A DNA stretch of 5,940 bases, taken from positions 1 through 5,940 of the forward strand of contig QAKW01000014.1 in the NCBI GenBank assembly GCA_003343605.1, read 5' to 3'. Below are positions 1-5,253 of this stretch, one piece after another. Origin of the DNA: Clostridiales bacterium. GTDB taxonomy: Bacteria; Bacillota; Clostridia; Oscillospirales; QAKW01. The position numbers and the translations under genes are program-made. Under the pieces are notes generated by a model. That model had not been told where the DNA came from. It worked only from the letters and a program-made list of their open reading frames with translations, and made no database searches. How positions within the stretch are numbered: position 1 is the stretch's first letter; each line of letters opens with the position of its first letter.

Positions 1-1454
1 AAAACATCCCGAATATTTGCCTCATTGGTCAGCAGCATGACCAAACGGTCGATCCCAATGCCAAGTCCGCCGGTCGGCGGCATCCCATATTCCAGCGCAT
101 TAAGGAAATCCTCATCCATCATAGAGGCCTCGTCGTCTCCCGCTGCACGCAGGCGTACCTGCTCCAAGAAACGCTCCCGCTGATCAATCGGATCGTTCAG
201 CTCGGAAAAAGCATTGCCGAATTCACGCCCGCAGATGAAAAGCTCAAACCGCTCTGTATACCCGGGCGCCGATTTCTTTTTCTTAGCCAACGGGGAAATC
301 TCGATAGGATGATCCATAACAAACGTGGGCTGAACCAGCTTTTCTTCGCAGTATTCCTCAAAAAACAGATTCAGGATATCCCCCTTTTTATGCCGCTTTT
401 CAAATGCGATATGGTGGTCTGCCGCAAGCTGCCTTGCCTGCTCATCGCTTTCAATTTCATTGAAATCAACGCCGGCATACTGCTTTACCGCCTCGCTCAT
501 GGTAAGCCGCGCAAAGGGTTTTTCCATATCGATCGTCAGCTCGCCATAAGGAACAACCGCACTGCCCAATACCTTTTTGGCAACGCTGCGAAACAGCTCT
601 TCAGTTAGATCCATCATCCCTTCATAATCGGTATAGGCCTGGTATAGCTCCAGGAGCGTAAATTCCGGATTATGGCGGGTATCCATTCCCTCGTTGCGAA
701 AAACGCGGCCGATTTCATAAACCTTCTCAAAACCGCCCACAATCAGCCTTTTCAAATGCAGCTCCAGCGCGATCCGCATATAAAGCTCAATATTCAGTGA
801 ATTATGGTGCGTAATAAAGGGGCGCGCCGCCGCGCCGCCCGGAATCGAATGAAGAACCGGGGTTTCCACCTCCAGAAAGCTGCGCTGATCCAAAAAGCTT
901 CTGATCTCCCGGATAATAGCGCTCCGTTTCAAAAAGGTATCTTTTACCTCCGGATTTACAATCAAATCCAGATACCGCTGCCGGTAGCGCAGATCCTGAT
1001 CCTTAAGCCCATGAAACTTTTCGGGCAGCGGCAGCAGGGATTTGGCAAGCAGCGTCACACTTTCTGCATGCACGGAGATTTCCCCCCGCTTGGTTCGGAA
1101 TACCAGACCGGTTACACCAACGATATCCCCAATATCATATTTTCGAAATTCTTCGTAGGATTCTTCGCCGATATCATCGATCCGCACATAGATCTGCATT
1201 TTGCCGCTCATATCTCTCAGATCGCAAAACGAAGCCTTCCCCATTCCGCGTTTGCTCATCAGGCGCCCGGCGATGGTTACATTTTTCCCTTCCAACTCCT
1301 CAAACCGGCCGCTGATCTCCCCGCAGCCGATATCACGTTCGAATTTCACGATTTCAAACGGATCTTTTCCGGCGGCCTGGAGGGCGGCCAGCTTATCCCG
1401 CCGGATTTGAAGAATTTCACTTAAAGACAGTTCTTCATTCATTGCGTTTTCCAT
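1..1454 (-). CDS. lysS: Lysyl-tRNA synthetase, class II (C-terminus cut by window edge)
   Basis: This enzyme charges tRNA-Lys with lysine using ATP in the cytoplasm. I translated 484 codons, open to the left edge. Residues about 58-140 form the OB-fold anticodon-binding domain. The class II catalytic core follows: motif 1 region around FLEVETPVL (193-201), then the bacterial LysRS signature GGAAARPFITHHN (206-218), motif 2 FRNEGMDTRHNPEFTLLE (252-269), and motif 3 GGLGIGIDRLVML (462-474) with its ATP-binding arginine. Bacterial LysRS is usually about 490-510 aa, so only a short C-terminal tail is missing. The start at 1454 is chosen because GGAGG lies 8 nt upstream; a second ATG at 1442 has no such site. 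It follows greA after 55 bp that contain an intrinsic terminator, so expression probably needs readthrough or a promoter inside greA. The identification is secure. Confidence 0.97.
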   Translation of the reverse strand, partial: MENAMNEELSLSEILQIRRDKLAALQAAGKDPFEIVKFERDIGCGEISGRFEELEGKNVTIAGRLMSKRGMGKASFCDLRDMSGKMQIYVRIDDIGEESYEEFRKYDIGDIVGVTGLVFRTKRGEISVHAESVTLLAKSLLPLPEKFHGLKDQDLRYRQRYLDLIVNPEVKDTFLKRSAIIREIRSFLDQRSFLEVETPVLHSIPGGAAARPFITHHNSLNIELYMRIALELHLKRLIVGGFEKVYEIGRVFRNEGMDTRHNPEFTLLELYQAYTDYEGMMDLTEELFRSVAKKVLGSAVVPYGELTIDMEKPFARLTMSEAVKQYAGVDFNEIESDEQARQLAADHHIAFEKRHKKGDILNLFFEEYCEEKLVQPTFVMDHPIEISPLAKKKKSAPGYTERFELFICGREFGNAFSELNDPIDQRERFLEQVRLRAAGDDEASMMDEDFLNALEYGMPPTGGLGIGIDRLVMLLTNEANIRDV

Positions 1455-1462
1455 TCTTTTAT

Positions 1463-1467
1463 CCTCC
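1463..1467 (-). promoter_or_regulatory. lysS ribosome-binding site
   Basis: GGAGG on the minus strand, 8 nt before the ATG at 1454. It decides between the two in-frame ATGs at 1454 and 1442. It lies only 4 nt past the U-run of the preceding terminator, so any transcript reaching it must have read through that hairpin or begun upstream of or within it. Confidence 0.85.
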
Positions 1468-1471
1468 GTAT

Positions 1472-1503
1472 AAAAAATCCACGGTATTTTACACCGTGGA
1501 TTT
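1472..1503 (-). terminator. Intrinsic terminator between greA and lysS
   Basis: On the minus strand an 11-bp perfect stem (AAATCCACGGT at 1503-1493 with ACCGTGGATTT at 1485-1475) encloses a 7-nt loop and is followed by six Ts (1477-1472, three shared with the stem). The opposite strand has only three Ts after the stem, so the signal is directed with the genes. It begins 6 bp after the greA stop. Because lysS follows at once with no promoter-sized gap, it may act as a partial terminator or attenuator rather than a full stop. Confidence 0.85.
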
Positions 1504-1509
1504 CCTTGA

Positions 1510-1995
1510 TTACTTTTCTATGCCCAAAATCTTATACTTCAAGGTACCGATCGGCGCTTCCACTTCAATTGTCTGGCCGCTCTGCTGCCCTAAAACAGCG
1601 CTTCCCAGCGGGCTGTCGTCTGATATTTTTCCGTTCATGGGATCCGCTTCAATGGAGCTTACAATATCATAAACCTGCTCTTCTCCCGTTTCCAGATCCA
1701 AAACGCGGATGGTATTCCCCAGCCGGATCCGGTCTTCATCGATCTTAACCTCTGCTTCATCTTCAACGATTACAGCATTTTTCAGCGTTGCTTCCAGCGT
1801 TGCAATCCGAGATTCCACAATCGCCTGCTCATTTTTTGCTTCATCGTATTCGCTGTTTTCAGAAAGGTCGCCGTAAGAACGGGCAATTTTGATTTTTTCA
1901 GCGATTTCTTCCCGCTTGGTTGATTTCAGCTCCGCCAGCTCCGCTTCCAGCTTCGCTTTTCCTTCCATTGTTAAAGAAACAATTTTATCCGCCAT
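1510..1995 (-). CDS. greA: Transcription elongation factor GreA
   Basis: GreA rescues backtracked RNA polymerase by entering the secondary channel and stimulating cleavage of the 3' end of the nascent RNA. The product has 161 aa, typical for the family (about 155-160). Residues 1-75 form the N-terminal coiled-coil hairpin, with the tip motif GDLSENSEYDEAKNEQ (42-57) carrying the acidic D43 and E46 that coordinate the catalytic magnesium. The C-terminal FKBP-like domain includes ISDDSPLGSAVLG (124-136) and ends TLKYKILGIEK. The ATG at 1995 has an AAGGAG site 8 nt upstream. It sits 81 bp after tsf, behind a strong hairpin and a TATAAT box, so it may be transcribed separately from rpsB-tsf. It is followed by a terminator and then lysS, a greA-lysS pairing seen in many Firmicutes. 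Confidence 0.97.
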   Translation of the reverse strand: MADKIVSLTMEGKAKLEAELAELKSTKREEIAEKIKIARSYGDLSENSEYDEAKNEQAIVESRIATLEATLKNAVIVEDEAEVKIDEDRIRLGNTIRVLDLETGEEQVYDIVSSIEADPMNGKISDDSPLGSAVLGQQSGQTIEVEAPIGTLKYKILGIEK

Positions 1996-2003
1996 AATAC
2001 GCT

Positions 2004-2009
2004 CTCCTT
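2004..2009 (-). promoter_or_regulatory. greA ribosome-binding site
   Basis: AAGGAG on the minus strand, 8 nt before the greA ATG at 1995. If the TATAAT box at 2024-2019 is used, the leader would be only about 17 nt and this site would lie near the mRNA 5' end. Confidence 0.75.
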
Positions 2010-2018
2010 TATGGATGC

Positions 2019-2047
2019 ATTATAATCTTTCAAAGCGACCCCGGAAA
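2019..2047 (-). promoter_or_regulatory. Candidate greA promoter (good -10, weak -35)
   Basis: A perfect TATAAT lies at 2024-2019 on the minus strand, 23 nt before the greA start codon. At 17-bp spacing the -35 position reads TTTCCG (2047-2042), matching TTGACA at only three of six bases, and there is no TG extension. The -35 lies inside the tsf-greA hairpin. The -10 alone is convincing, the promoter as a whole only moderately so. It would let greA (and lysS by readthrough) be expressed independently of rpsB-tsf. Confidence 0.4.
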
Positions 2048-2063
2048 ATCCAGGGTCGCTTTG
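2031..2063 (-). terminator. Strong tsf-greA intercistronic hairpin without a U-tract
   Basis: On the minus strand CAAAGCGACCCTGGA (2063-2049) pairs with TCCGGGGTCGCTTTG (2045-2031) around a UUU loop. This gives 15 bp, including one G-U wobble at 2052/2042. The downstream arm is followed by AAAGATTATAATG, so the U-run required for efficient intrinsic termination is missing. It starts 13 bp past the tsf stop. It could be a weak terminator, an mRNA 3'-end stabiliser or an RNase processing site separating rpsB-tsf from greA. The fold is certain from the bases, the function is not. Confidence 0.45.
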
Positions 2064-2076
2064 GATACGATCGAAA

Positions 2077-2991
2077 TTACTTACTCATGCTGGCAACTTC
2101 ACCGGCAAAATCATCTACTCTTTTTTCCATTCCCTCGCCTTTTTCATAAGCGACAAACTGTTTGATCGTGATTTCAGAGCCGATTTCTTTGCCCACCTGC
2201 CGCAGATATTCGCCCACCGTAATCTTATCGTCTTTCACATAGGCCTGATTCAGCAGGCAGTGCTCATTATAAAACTTGCTGATTTTGCCGCCGATCATCT
2301 TTTCGAGAATCGCTTCCGGCTTATTGGCGTTTTTCGGATCGTTTTTGATCTGCGCCAGCAGAATATTCTTTTCATTCTCCACTACCTCGGCCGGCACTTC
2401 TTCCGGGCAAAGGTAATCCGGCGTCATCGCCACAATCTGCATGCAGACATTGCGGGCGGCCTCTTTGAATTTTTCATTCTGCGGATCCGCCACATCGCAA
2501 AGCACCATTGCAGCATGGCTGCCGCCGCCGTGAACGTAGCTGACGCAGGTTCCCTCCAGGCGGGTAAACCGCCGGATATTCATATTTTCACCGATTTTCA
2601 GAATTTTTTCCCGCAGAATGTCTTCCACCGTAAATTCCGTATCTTCAAATTTGCAGGCTTTGAGCGCCTCAACATCTTTGGGATTGCAGGCAGCAACCGC
2701 TTTGGCAGCACCCTTAACCAATGCCTGGAACTCCGCGTTCTTCGCCACGAAATCTGTTTCGGAATTGACTTCGATGATCACGCCAACCTGATCGGTGATA
2801 TAGGTATCCACCATTCCTTCAGATGCAATCCGCCCGGCCTTTTTCGCCTGCGCGGCCAAGCCCTTCTCCCGCAGCAGCTCAATGGCTTTTTCAACATTGC
2901 CATCCGCCTCTGTCAGCGCTTTTTTACAATCCATCATGCCGCATCCGGTCGTCTCCCGGAGGGCGGCAACATCTTTTGCAGTAAAATTCAT
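2077..2991 (-). CDS. tsf: Translation elongation factor Ts (EF-Ts)
   Basis: EF-Ts is the guanine nucleotide exchange factor that recycles EF-Tu-GDP to EF-Tu-GTP in the cytoplasm. The product has 304 aa, within the usual 280-310. Residues 1-40 form the UBA-like N-terminal domain with the family signature TGCGMMDCKKAL (15-26). The EF-Tu contacting motif TDFVAKN (79-85) follows, then the two core subdomains with GGKISKFY, and the C-terminal EITIKQFVAYEKGEG region. The reading frame stays open upstream to 3117, inside rpsB, but the start at 2991 is chosen because GGAGG lies 7 nt before it and MNFTAKDVAALRE is where the family begins. It follows rpsB by 22 bp with no promoter or terminator between, so the two are cotranscribed. 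Confidence 0.98.
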   Translation of the reverse strand: MNFTAKDVAALRETTGCGMMDCKKALTEADGNVEKAIELLREKGLAAQAKKAGRIASEGMVDTYITDQVGVIIEVNSETDFVAKNAEFQALVKGAAKAVAACNPKDVEALKACKFEDTEFTVEDILREKILKIGENMNIRRFTRLEGTCVSYVHGGGSHAAMVLCDVADPQNEKFKEAARNVCMQIVAMTPDYLCPEEVPAEVVENEKNILLAQIKNDPKNANKPEAILEKMIGGKISKFYNEHCLLNQAYVKDDKITVGEYLRQVGKEIGSEITIKQFVAYEKGEGMEKRVDDFAGEVASMSK

Positions 2992-2998
2992 TGTTTTT

Positions 2999-3003
2999 CC
3001 TCC
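2999..3003 (-). promoter_or_regulatory. tsf ribosome-binding site
   Basis: GGAGG on the minus strand, 7 nt upstream of the ATG at 2991. It fixes the tsf start against longer in-frame alternatives that would overlap the end of rpsB. Confidence 0.85.
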
Positions 3004-3013
3004 TAAAGTCTTG

Positions 3014-3754
3014 TTATTCGGCAACAGGAACCTCTTCTGCGGCAGCTTCTTCCGCCTCGTCGCTGAGCTGCTCGCCCTGCTTGCCTTCCATAATGGCGTT
3101 TGCCATCGTTTCGGCAATCAGCTTTACCGCGCGAATCGCATCGTCGTTGCCGGGGATCGGATAATCCACTTCATCCGGATCACAGTTGGTATCCACAATC
3201 GCAACAACGGGAATCCCCAGCTTGCGGGCTTCTGAAATCGCGATGTGCTCTTTTTTCGGGTCTACCACGAAAATCGCAGACGGCGCCTTCTGCATCTCTT
3301 TGATTCCGCCGTAGTTCTTTTCCAAAATCTCCATCTCATGGCGCAGCTTCAGCACTTCCTTTTTCGGCAGCAGGTCAAACGTGCCGTCTTCCGCCATTTT
3401 TTCCAGCTGATTCAGCCGGTTGATGGATTTCCGGATGGTTTTAAAATTGGTGAGCATTCCGCCCGGCCAGCGAACGGAAACATAATATTGGCCTACCCGC
3501 TGCGCTTCTTCCCGAATGGAATCCTGCGCCTGCTTTTTGGTTCCAACAAAAAGGACCTCGCCGCCCTCTGCGGAAATATCGCGCATAAAGTTGTAGGCTT
3601 CCTCAACCTTTTTAACGGTTTTCTGAAGATCAATGATATAAATACCGTTTCTCTCCGTAAAGATGTATTCCGCCATTTTGGGGTTCCATCTTCTGGTTTG
3701 ATGGCCGAAATGAACGCCGGCCTCCAATAGCTGCTTCATTGAAATAACAGACAT
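3014..3754 (-). CDS. rpsB: 30S ribosomal protein S2
   Basis: S2 is a late-assembling protein of the small ribosomal subunit, located near the head-body junction, and is needed for S1 docking where S1 is present. The product has 246 aa, the normal bacterial length. It opens with MSVISMKQLLEAGVHFGHQT and the S2 signature near RRWNPKM (21-27). RWPGGMLTNF (95-104) and the C-terminal signature IPVVAIVDTNCDPD (181-194) follow. The last about 20 residues are a strongly acidic Glu/Ala tail, common in Firmicutes. The frame remains open upstream to 3973, but 3754 is chosen because of the GGAGG 8 nt before it and the match to the family N-terminus. It heads the rpsB-tsf operon behind its own promoter and a structured leader of about 105 nt. 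Confidence 0.98.
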   Translation of the reverse strand: MSVISMKQLLEAGVHFGHQTRRWNPKMAEYIFTERNGIYIIDLQKTVKKVEEAYNFMRDISAEGGEVLFVGTKKQAQDSIREEAQRVGQYYVSVRWPGGMLTNFKTIRKSINRLNQLEKMAEDGTFDLLPKKEVLKLRHEMEILEKNYGGIKEMQKAPSAIFVVDPKKEHIAISEARKLGIPVVAIVDTNCDPDEVDYPIPGNDDAIRAVKLIAETMANAIMEGKQGEQLSDEAEEAAAEEVPVAE

Positions 3755-3762
3755 GTTATTTT

Positions 3763-3770
3763 CCTCCTTT
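3763..3770 (-). promoter_or_regulatory. rpsB ribosome-binding site
   Basis: AAAGGAGG on the minus strand, a near-perfect anti-16S match 8 nt before the ATG at 3754. It decides the rpsB start over in-frame upstream codons. It is complementary to the CCCCTCC segment about 60 nt upstream in the same leader. Confidence 0.9.
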
Positions 3771-3809
3771 AGTTTTTTACCGCCACGGTGCGCCGCAGCC
3801 TTCCTCCCG

Positions 3810-3830
3810 CCGGAAACCCGGAAACCCGGA
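3810..3830 (-). repeat. 8-nt tandem repeat in the rpsB leader
   Basis: The plus-strand unit CCGGAAAC occurs at 3810-3817 and 3818-3825, followed by a partial copy CCGGA at 3826-3830. In the RNA this gives repeated CCGG blocks separated by GUUU, which can form alternative small CCGG/CCGG hairpins within the leader. It may be a slippage product or part of the leader fold. Confidence 0.6.
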
Positions 3831-3865
3831 GGGGCAAACGCCGTGTGTGTATTTACAGCCAGAAA

Positions 3866-3894
3866 AGTATAGCATACTTCAGCGCTGATTGCAA
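3866..3894 (-). promoter_or_regulatory. rpsB-tsf promoter (sigma-A type)
   Basis: On the minus strand TTGCAA (-35, 3894-3889, four of six consensus) is separated by exactly 17 bp from TATACT (-10, 3871-3866, five of six), and TGC just before the -10 gives an extended -10. Transcription would begin near 3860-3859 at a G. This is the best promoter in the window and sits between the envelope genes and rpsB. The spacer contains the perfect palindrome TCAGCGCTGA (3888-3879), a possible regulator-binding site. Confidence 0.8.
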
Positions 3895-3950
3895 GAGTAA
3901 TTTTACCAAATTTCAGGGAATTATATCCTTCCGGCAGAAAAAAACGATCG

Positions 3951-5234
3951 TCAGGGCAGCCGGCCGGTAACATCTCCGCGGAAAACCACGCAGTACTGCT
4001 GGCCCGCGCGCACCAGCGTCACAACAACCTTACAGTCGGAAAACCAGGCTTCCGCCGCCTTCAGGCTGTTTTCCCAGCCGGCATCGGCAAAGGCATCGCA
4101 GCGAATAATGATATGGGATGCGCCTTCTTCCAGGCGCTCAATCGCCGCACGCATTTCCGGCAGGTCCTTATTTGCACGCTCCAGCCCTTCCACAAAAACA
4201 TCCACCGCATCCAGATCATGGCGCGTATCGCTGCAGACCGGCGCCACATCACGGATCAGCTCTTCATATTCGCCGTTGCCAAGCGCACCGGCTGAAAGGC
4301 AGAAATACAAATAAAGATTCTCTCCGGTCGCTTTATACAGGCTGCTTTCAGCCGTAGGATCCGCCTGAAAATAAACGCCGCCGATTTTCATGACATTCCA
4401 GGTATGGCCCACATCCTCTTCGCTCTGCACATCGTTGCCCACATTAAAGCACTCTACGCCGCAAAGATTCAGCAGCAGCGTAAAGGCGTTGCTGAATCCA
4501 TCGCAGTTGGTTTCACCCCGAAGCAGTGCATCGTAGAGATAGTGCGGCTTGGATTCATTATAGTTCTGATCCTCCGTATACCGCACGTTTTCCACCAGCC
4601 AGTTATATAGATAACGCGCCTTTTCCAGCTCTGTTCCATTGGAGGCGGGCATATTACCCACAATTTCCCGCGCTTTCTCCAGCGCCTGCTTTTTATAGTC
4701 CAGATGCTCCGTATCGTTGGTGGGCAGGAAGATATAATAGCGCTGCAGCGTTTTTTCCTGATAGGTCAGCGCACCGCCGGTTAAGCCGAGCACCGTATTT
4801 TCTTCCATCATCGGCTGATCAAAAACCGCATAATAAACTATTTTTGAAAGAATTTCCGAAGGGCAGGTATCCGCCGGAACGCTGATAAAGCTGAATCCGT
4901 GATCCAAGGCATAGAGAATGGCATTGTAAACCATCATGCCTCCCTGCCCTTCGGAGCGGTTCAGTGCTTTTTTATAATAATGAGAAGAAAGATTTGCATA
5001 GCTGCCAGTATAATTCAAAAGATCGGAGAGCGCAATCAGATCTCCGTCTGCCTCAAAGCTTTCCATATCGGGGCTGCTGTGGCCGAATTGAACGCTTCCG
5101 TTCAGCCGGCTGATCGTATGCGCATCGGCGATCATACTTCCGCAGTAGTAGACGGCCGCGCAGGCAGCCGCAAGCAGCAGAATAAACAACCCCGCGATCC
5201 ATACGCCTTTTCTGATTCTGTTCCCCGCCCTCAT
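3951..5234 (-). CDS. Membrane-anchored transglutaminase-like protein, intact catalytic triad
   Basis: A 427-aa transglutaminase-like superfamily protein. Members are cysteine-dependent proteases, amidases or cross-linkers; the substrate here is unknown. Residues 1-9 are basic and 11-30 form one hydrophobic segment. This is either a signal anchor or, because LAAAC ends at C25, a lipoprotein signal; either way the rest should lie outside the membrane. The core (about 200-300) has TNCDGFSN with nucleophile C244, GHTWN with H277, and QADPT with D292, the family triad in the expected order. Residues 320-427 form a further domain with WFSDC and YCVVF motifs that I do not recognise. It starts at 5234 with GGAGG 6 nt upstream, 19 bp after a paralogue in the same operon. 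The fold is well supported, the biological role is not. No convincing terminator follows. Confidence 0.85.
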   Translation of the reverse strand: MRAGNRIRKGVWIAGLFILLLAAACAAVYYCGSMIADAHTISRLNGSVQFGHSSPDMESFEADGDLIALSDLLNYTGSYANLSSHYYKKALNRSEGQGGMMVYNAILYALDHGFSFISVPADTCPSEILSKIVYYAVFDQPMMEENTVLGLTGGALTYQEKTLQRYYIFLPTNDTEHLDYKKQALEKAREIVGNMPASNGTELEKARYLYNWLVENVRYTEDQNYNESKPHYLYDALLRGETNCDGFSNAFTLLLNLCGVECFNVGNDVQSEEDVGHTWNVMKIGGVYFQADPTAESSLYKATGENLYLYFCLSAGALGNGEYEELIRDVAPVCSDTRHDLDAVDVFVEGLERANKDLPEMRAAIERLEEGASHIIIRCDAFADAGWENSLKAAEAWFSDCKVVVTLVRAGQQYCVVFRGDVTGRLP

Positions 5235-5240
5235 CAGCAG

Positions 5241-5245
5241 CCTCC
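5241..5245 (-). promoter_or_regulatory. Ribosome-binding site of the intact transglutaminase-like gene
   Basis: GGAGG on the minus strand, 6 nt before the ATG at 5234 and within the 19-bp gap after the upstream paralogue's stop. It supports the start choice and a cotranscribed, possibly translationally coupled pair. Confidence 0.8.
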
Positions 5246-5253
5246 TTTACTTC

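Larger units (their letters stand above)
3755..3859 (-). promoter_or_regulatory. Structured rpsB 5' leader, candidate autoregulatory RNA
   Basis: The predicted transcript has about 105 nt before rpsB, long for a simple leader and GC-rich in its centre. CACGGCG (3845-3839) can pair with CGCACCGTG (3792-3784), with a 2-nt bulge, to form a closing stem. Inside it CCCCTCC (3834-3828) can pair with GGGAGG (3808-3803) in the leader, or alternatively with the rpsB Shine-Dalgarno AAAGGAGG (3770-3763). S2 represses its own mRNA in proteobacteria through an unrelated leader (known). That this Firmicute leader does the same is an inference. I recognise no named RNA family. Confidence 0.35.

Noticed and set aside
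804..1424. Open frame of 206 codons on the plus strand
   Set aside because: It is antisense to lysS, whose class II synthetase motifs are unambiguous in the minus strand.
1455..1509. T-box riboswitch in front of the synthetase gene lysS
   Set aside because: The gap is 55 bp, far too short for a T-box, and only a simple terminator hairpin is present.
1531..1560. Possible lysS promoter inside the 3' end of greA (TATAAG at 1536-1531)
   Set aside because: The -35 position at 17-18 bp spacing reads AAGCGC or GAAGCG, which does not resemble the consensus.
2260..3006. Long open frame (248 codons) on the plus strand
   Set aside because: It lies antisense to tsf, has no family resemblance and no ribosome-binding site; it arises from the codon bias of the real minus-strand gene.
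2992..3117. N-terminally extended tsf start at 3117
   Set aside because: It would overlap the end of rpsB in another frame; the EF-Ts N-terminus and the ribosome-binding site support 2991.
3245..3730. Open frame of 161 codons on the plus strand
   Set aside because: It is antisense to rpsB and encodes no recognisable protein.
3920..3948. Second TATAAT box (3925-3920 on the minus strand) upstream of rpsB
   Set aside because: No acceptable -35 appears at 16-18 bp spacing, and the promoter at 3894-3866 is much better.
3755..3973. N-terminally extended rpsB start at 3973
   Set aside because: The extension crosses the promoter and leader and overlaps the end of the preceding gene. S2 family homology and the GGAGG site both begin at 3754.
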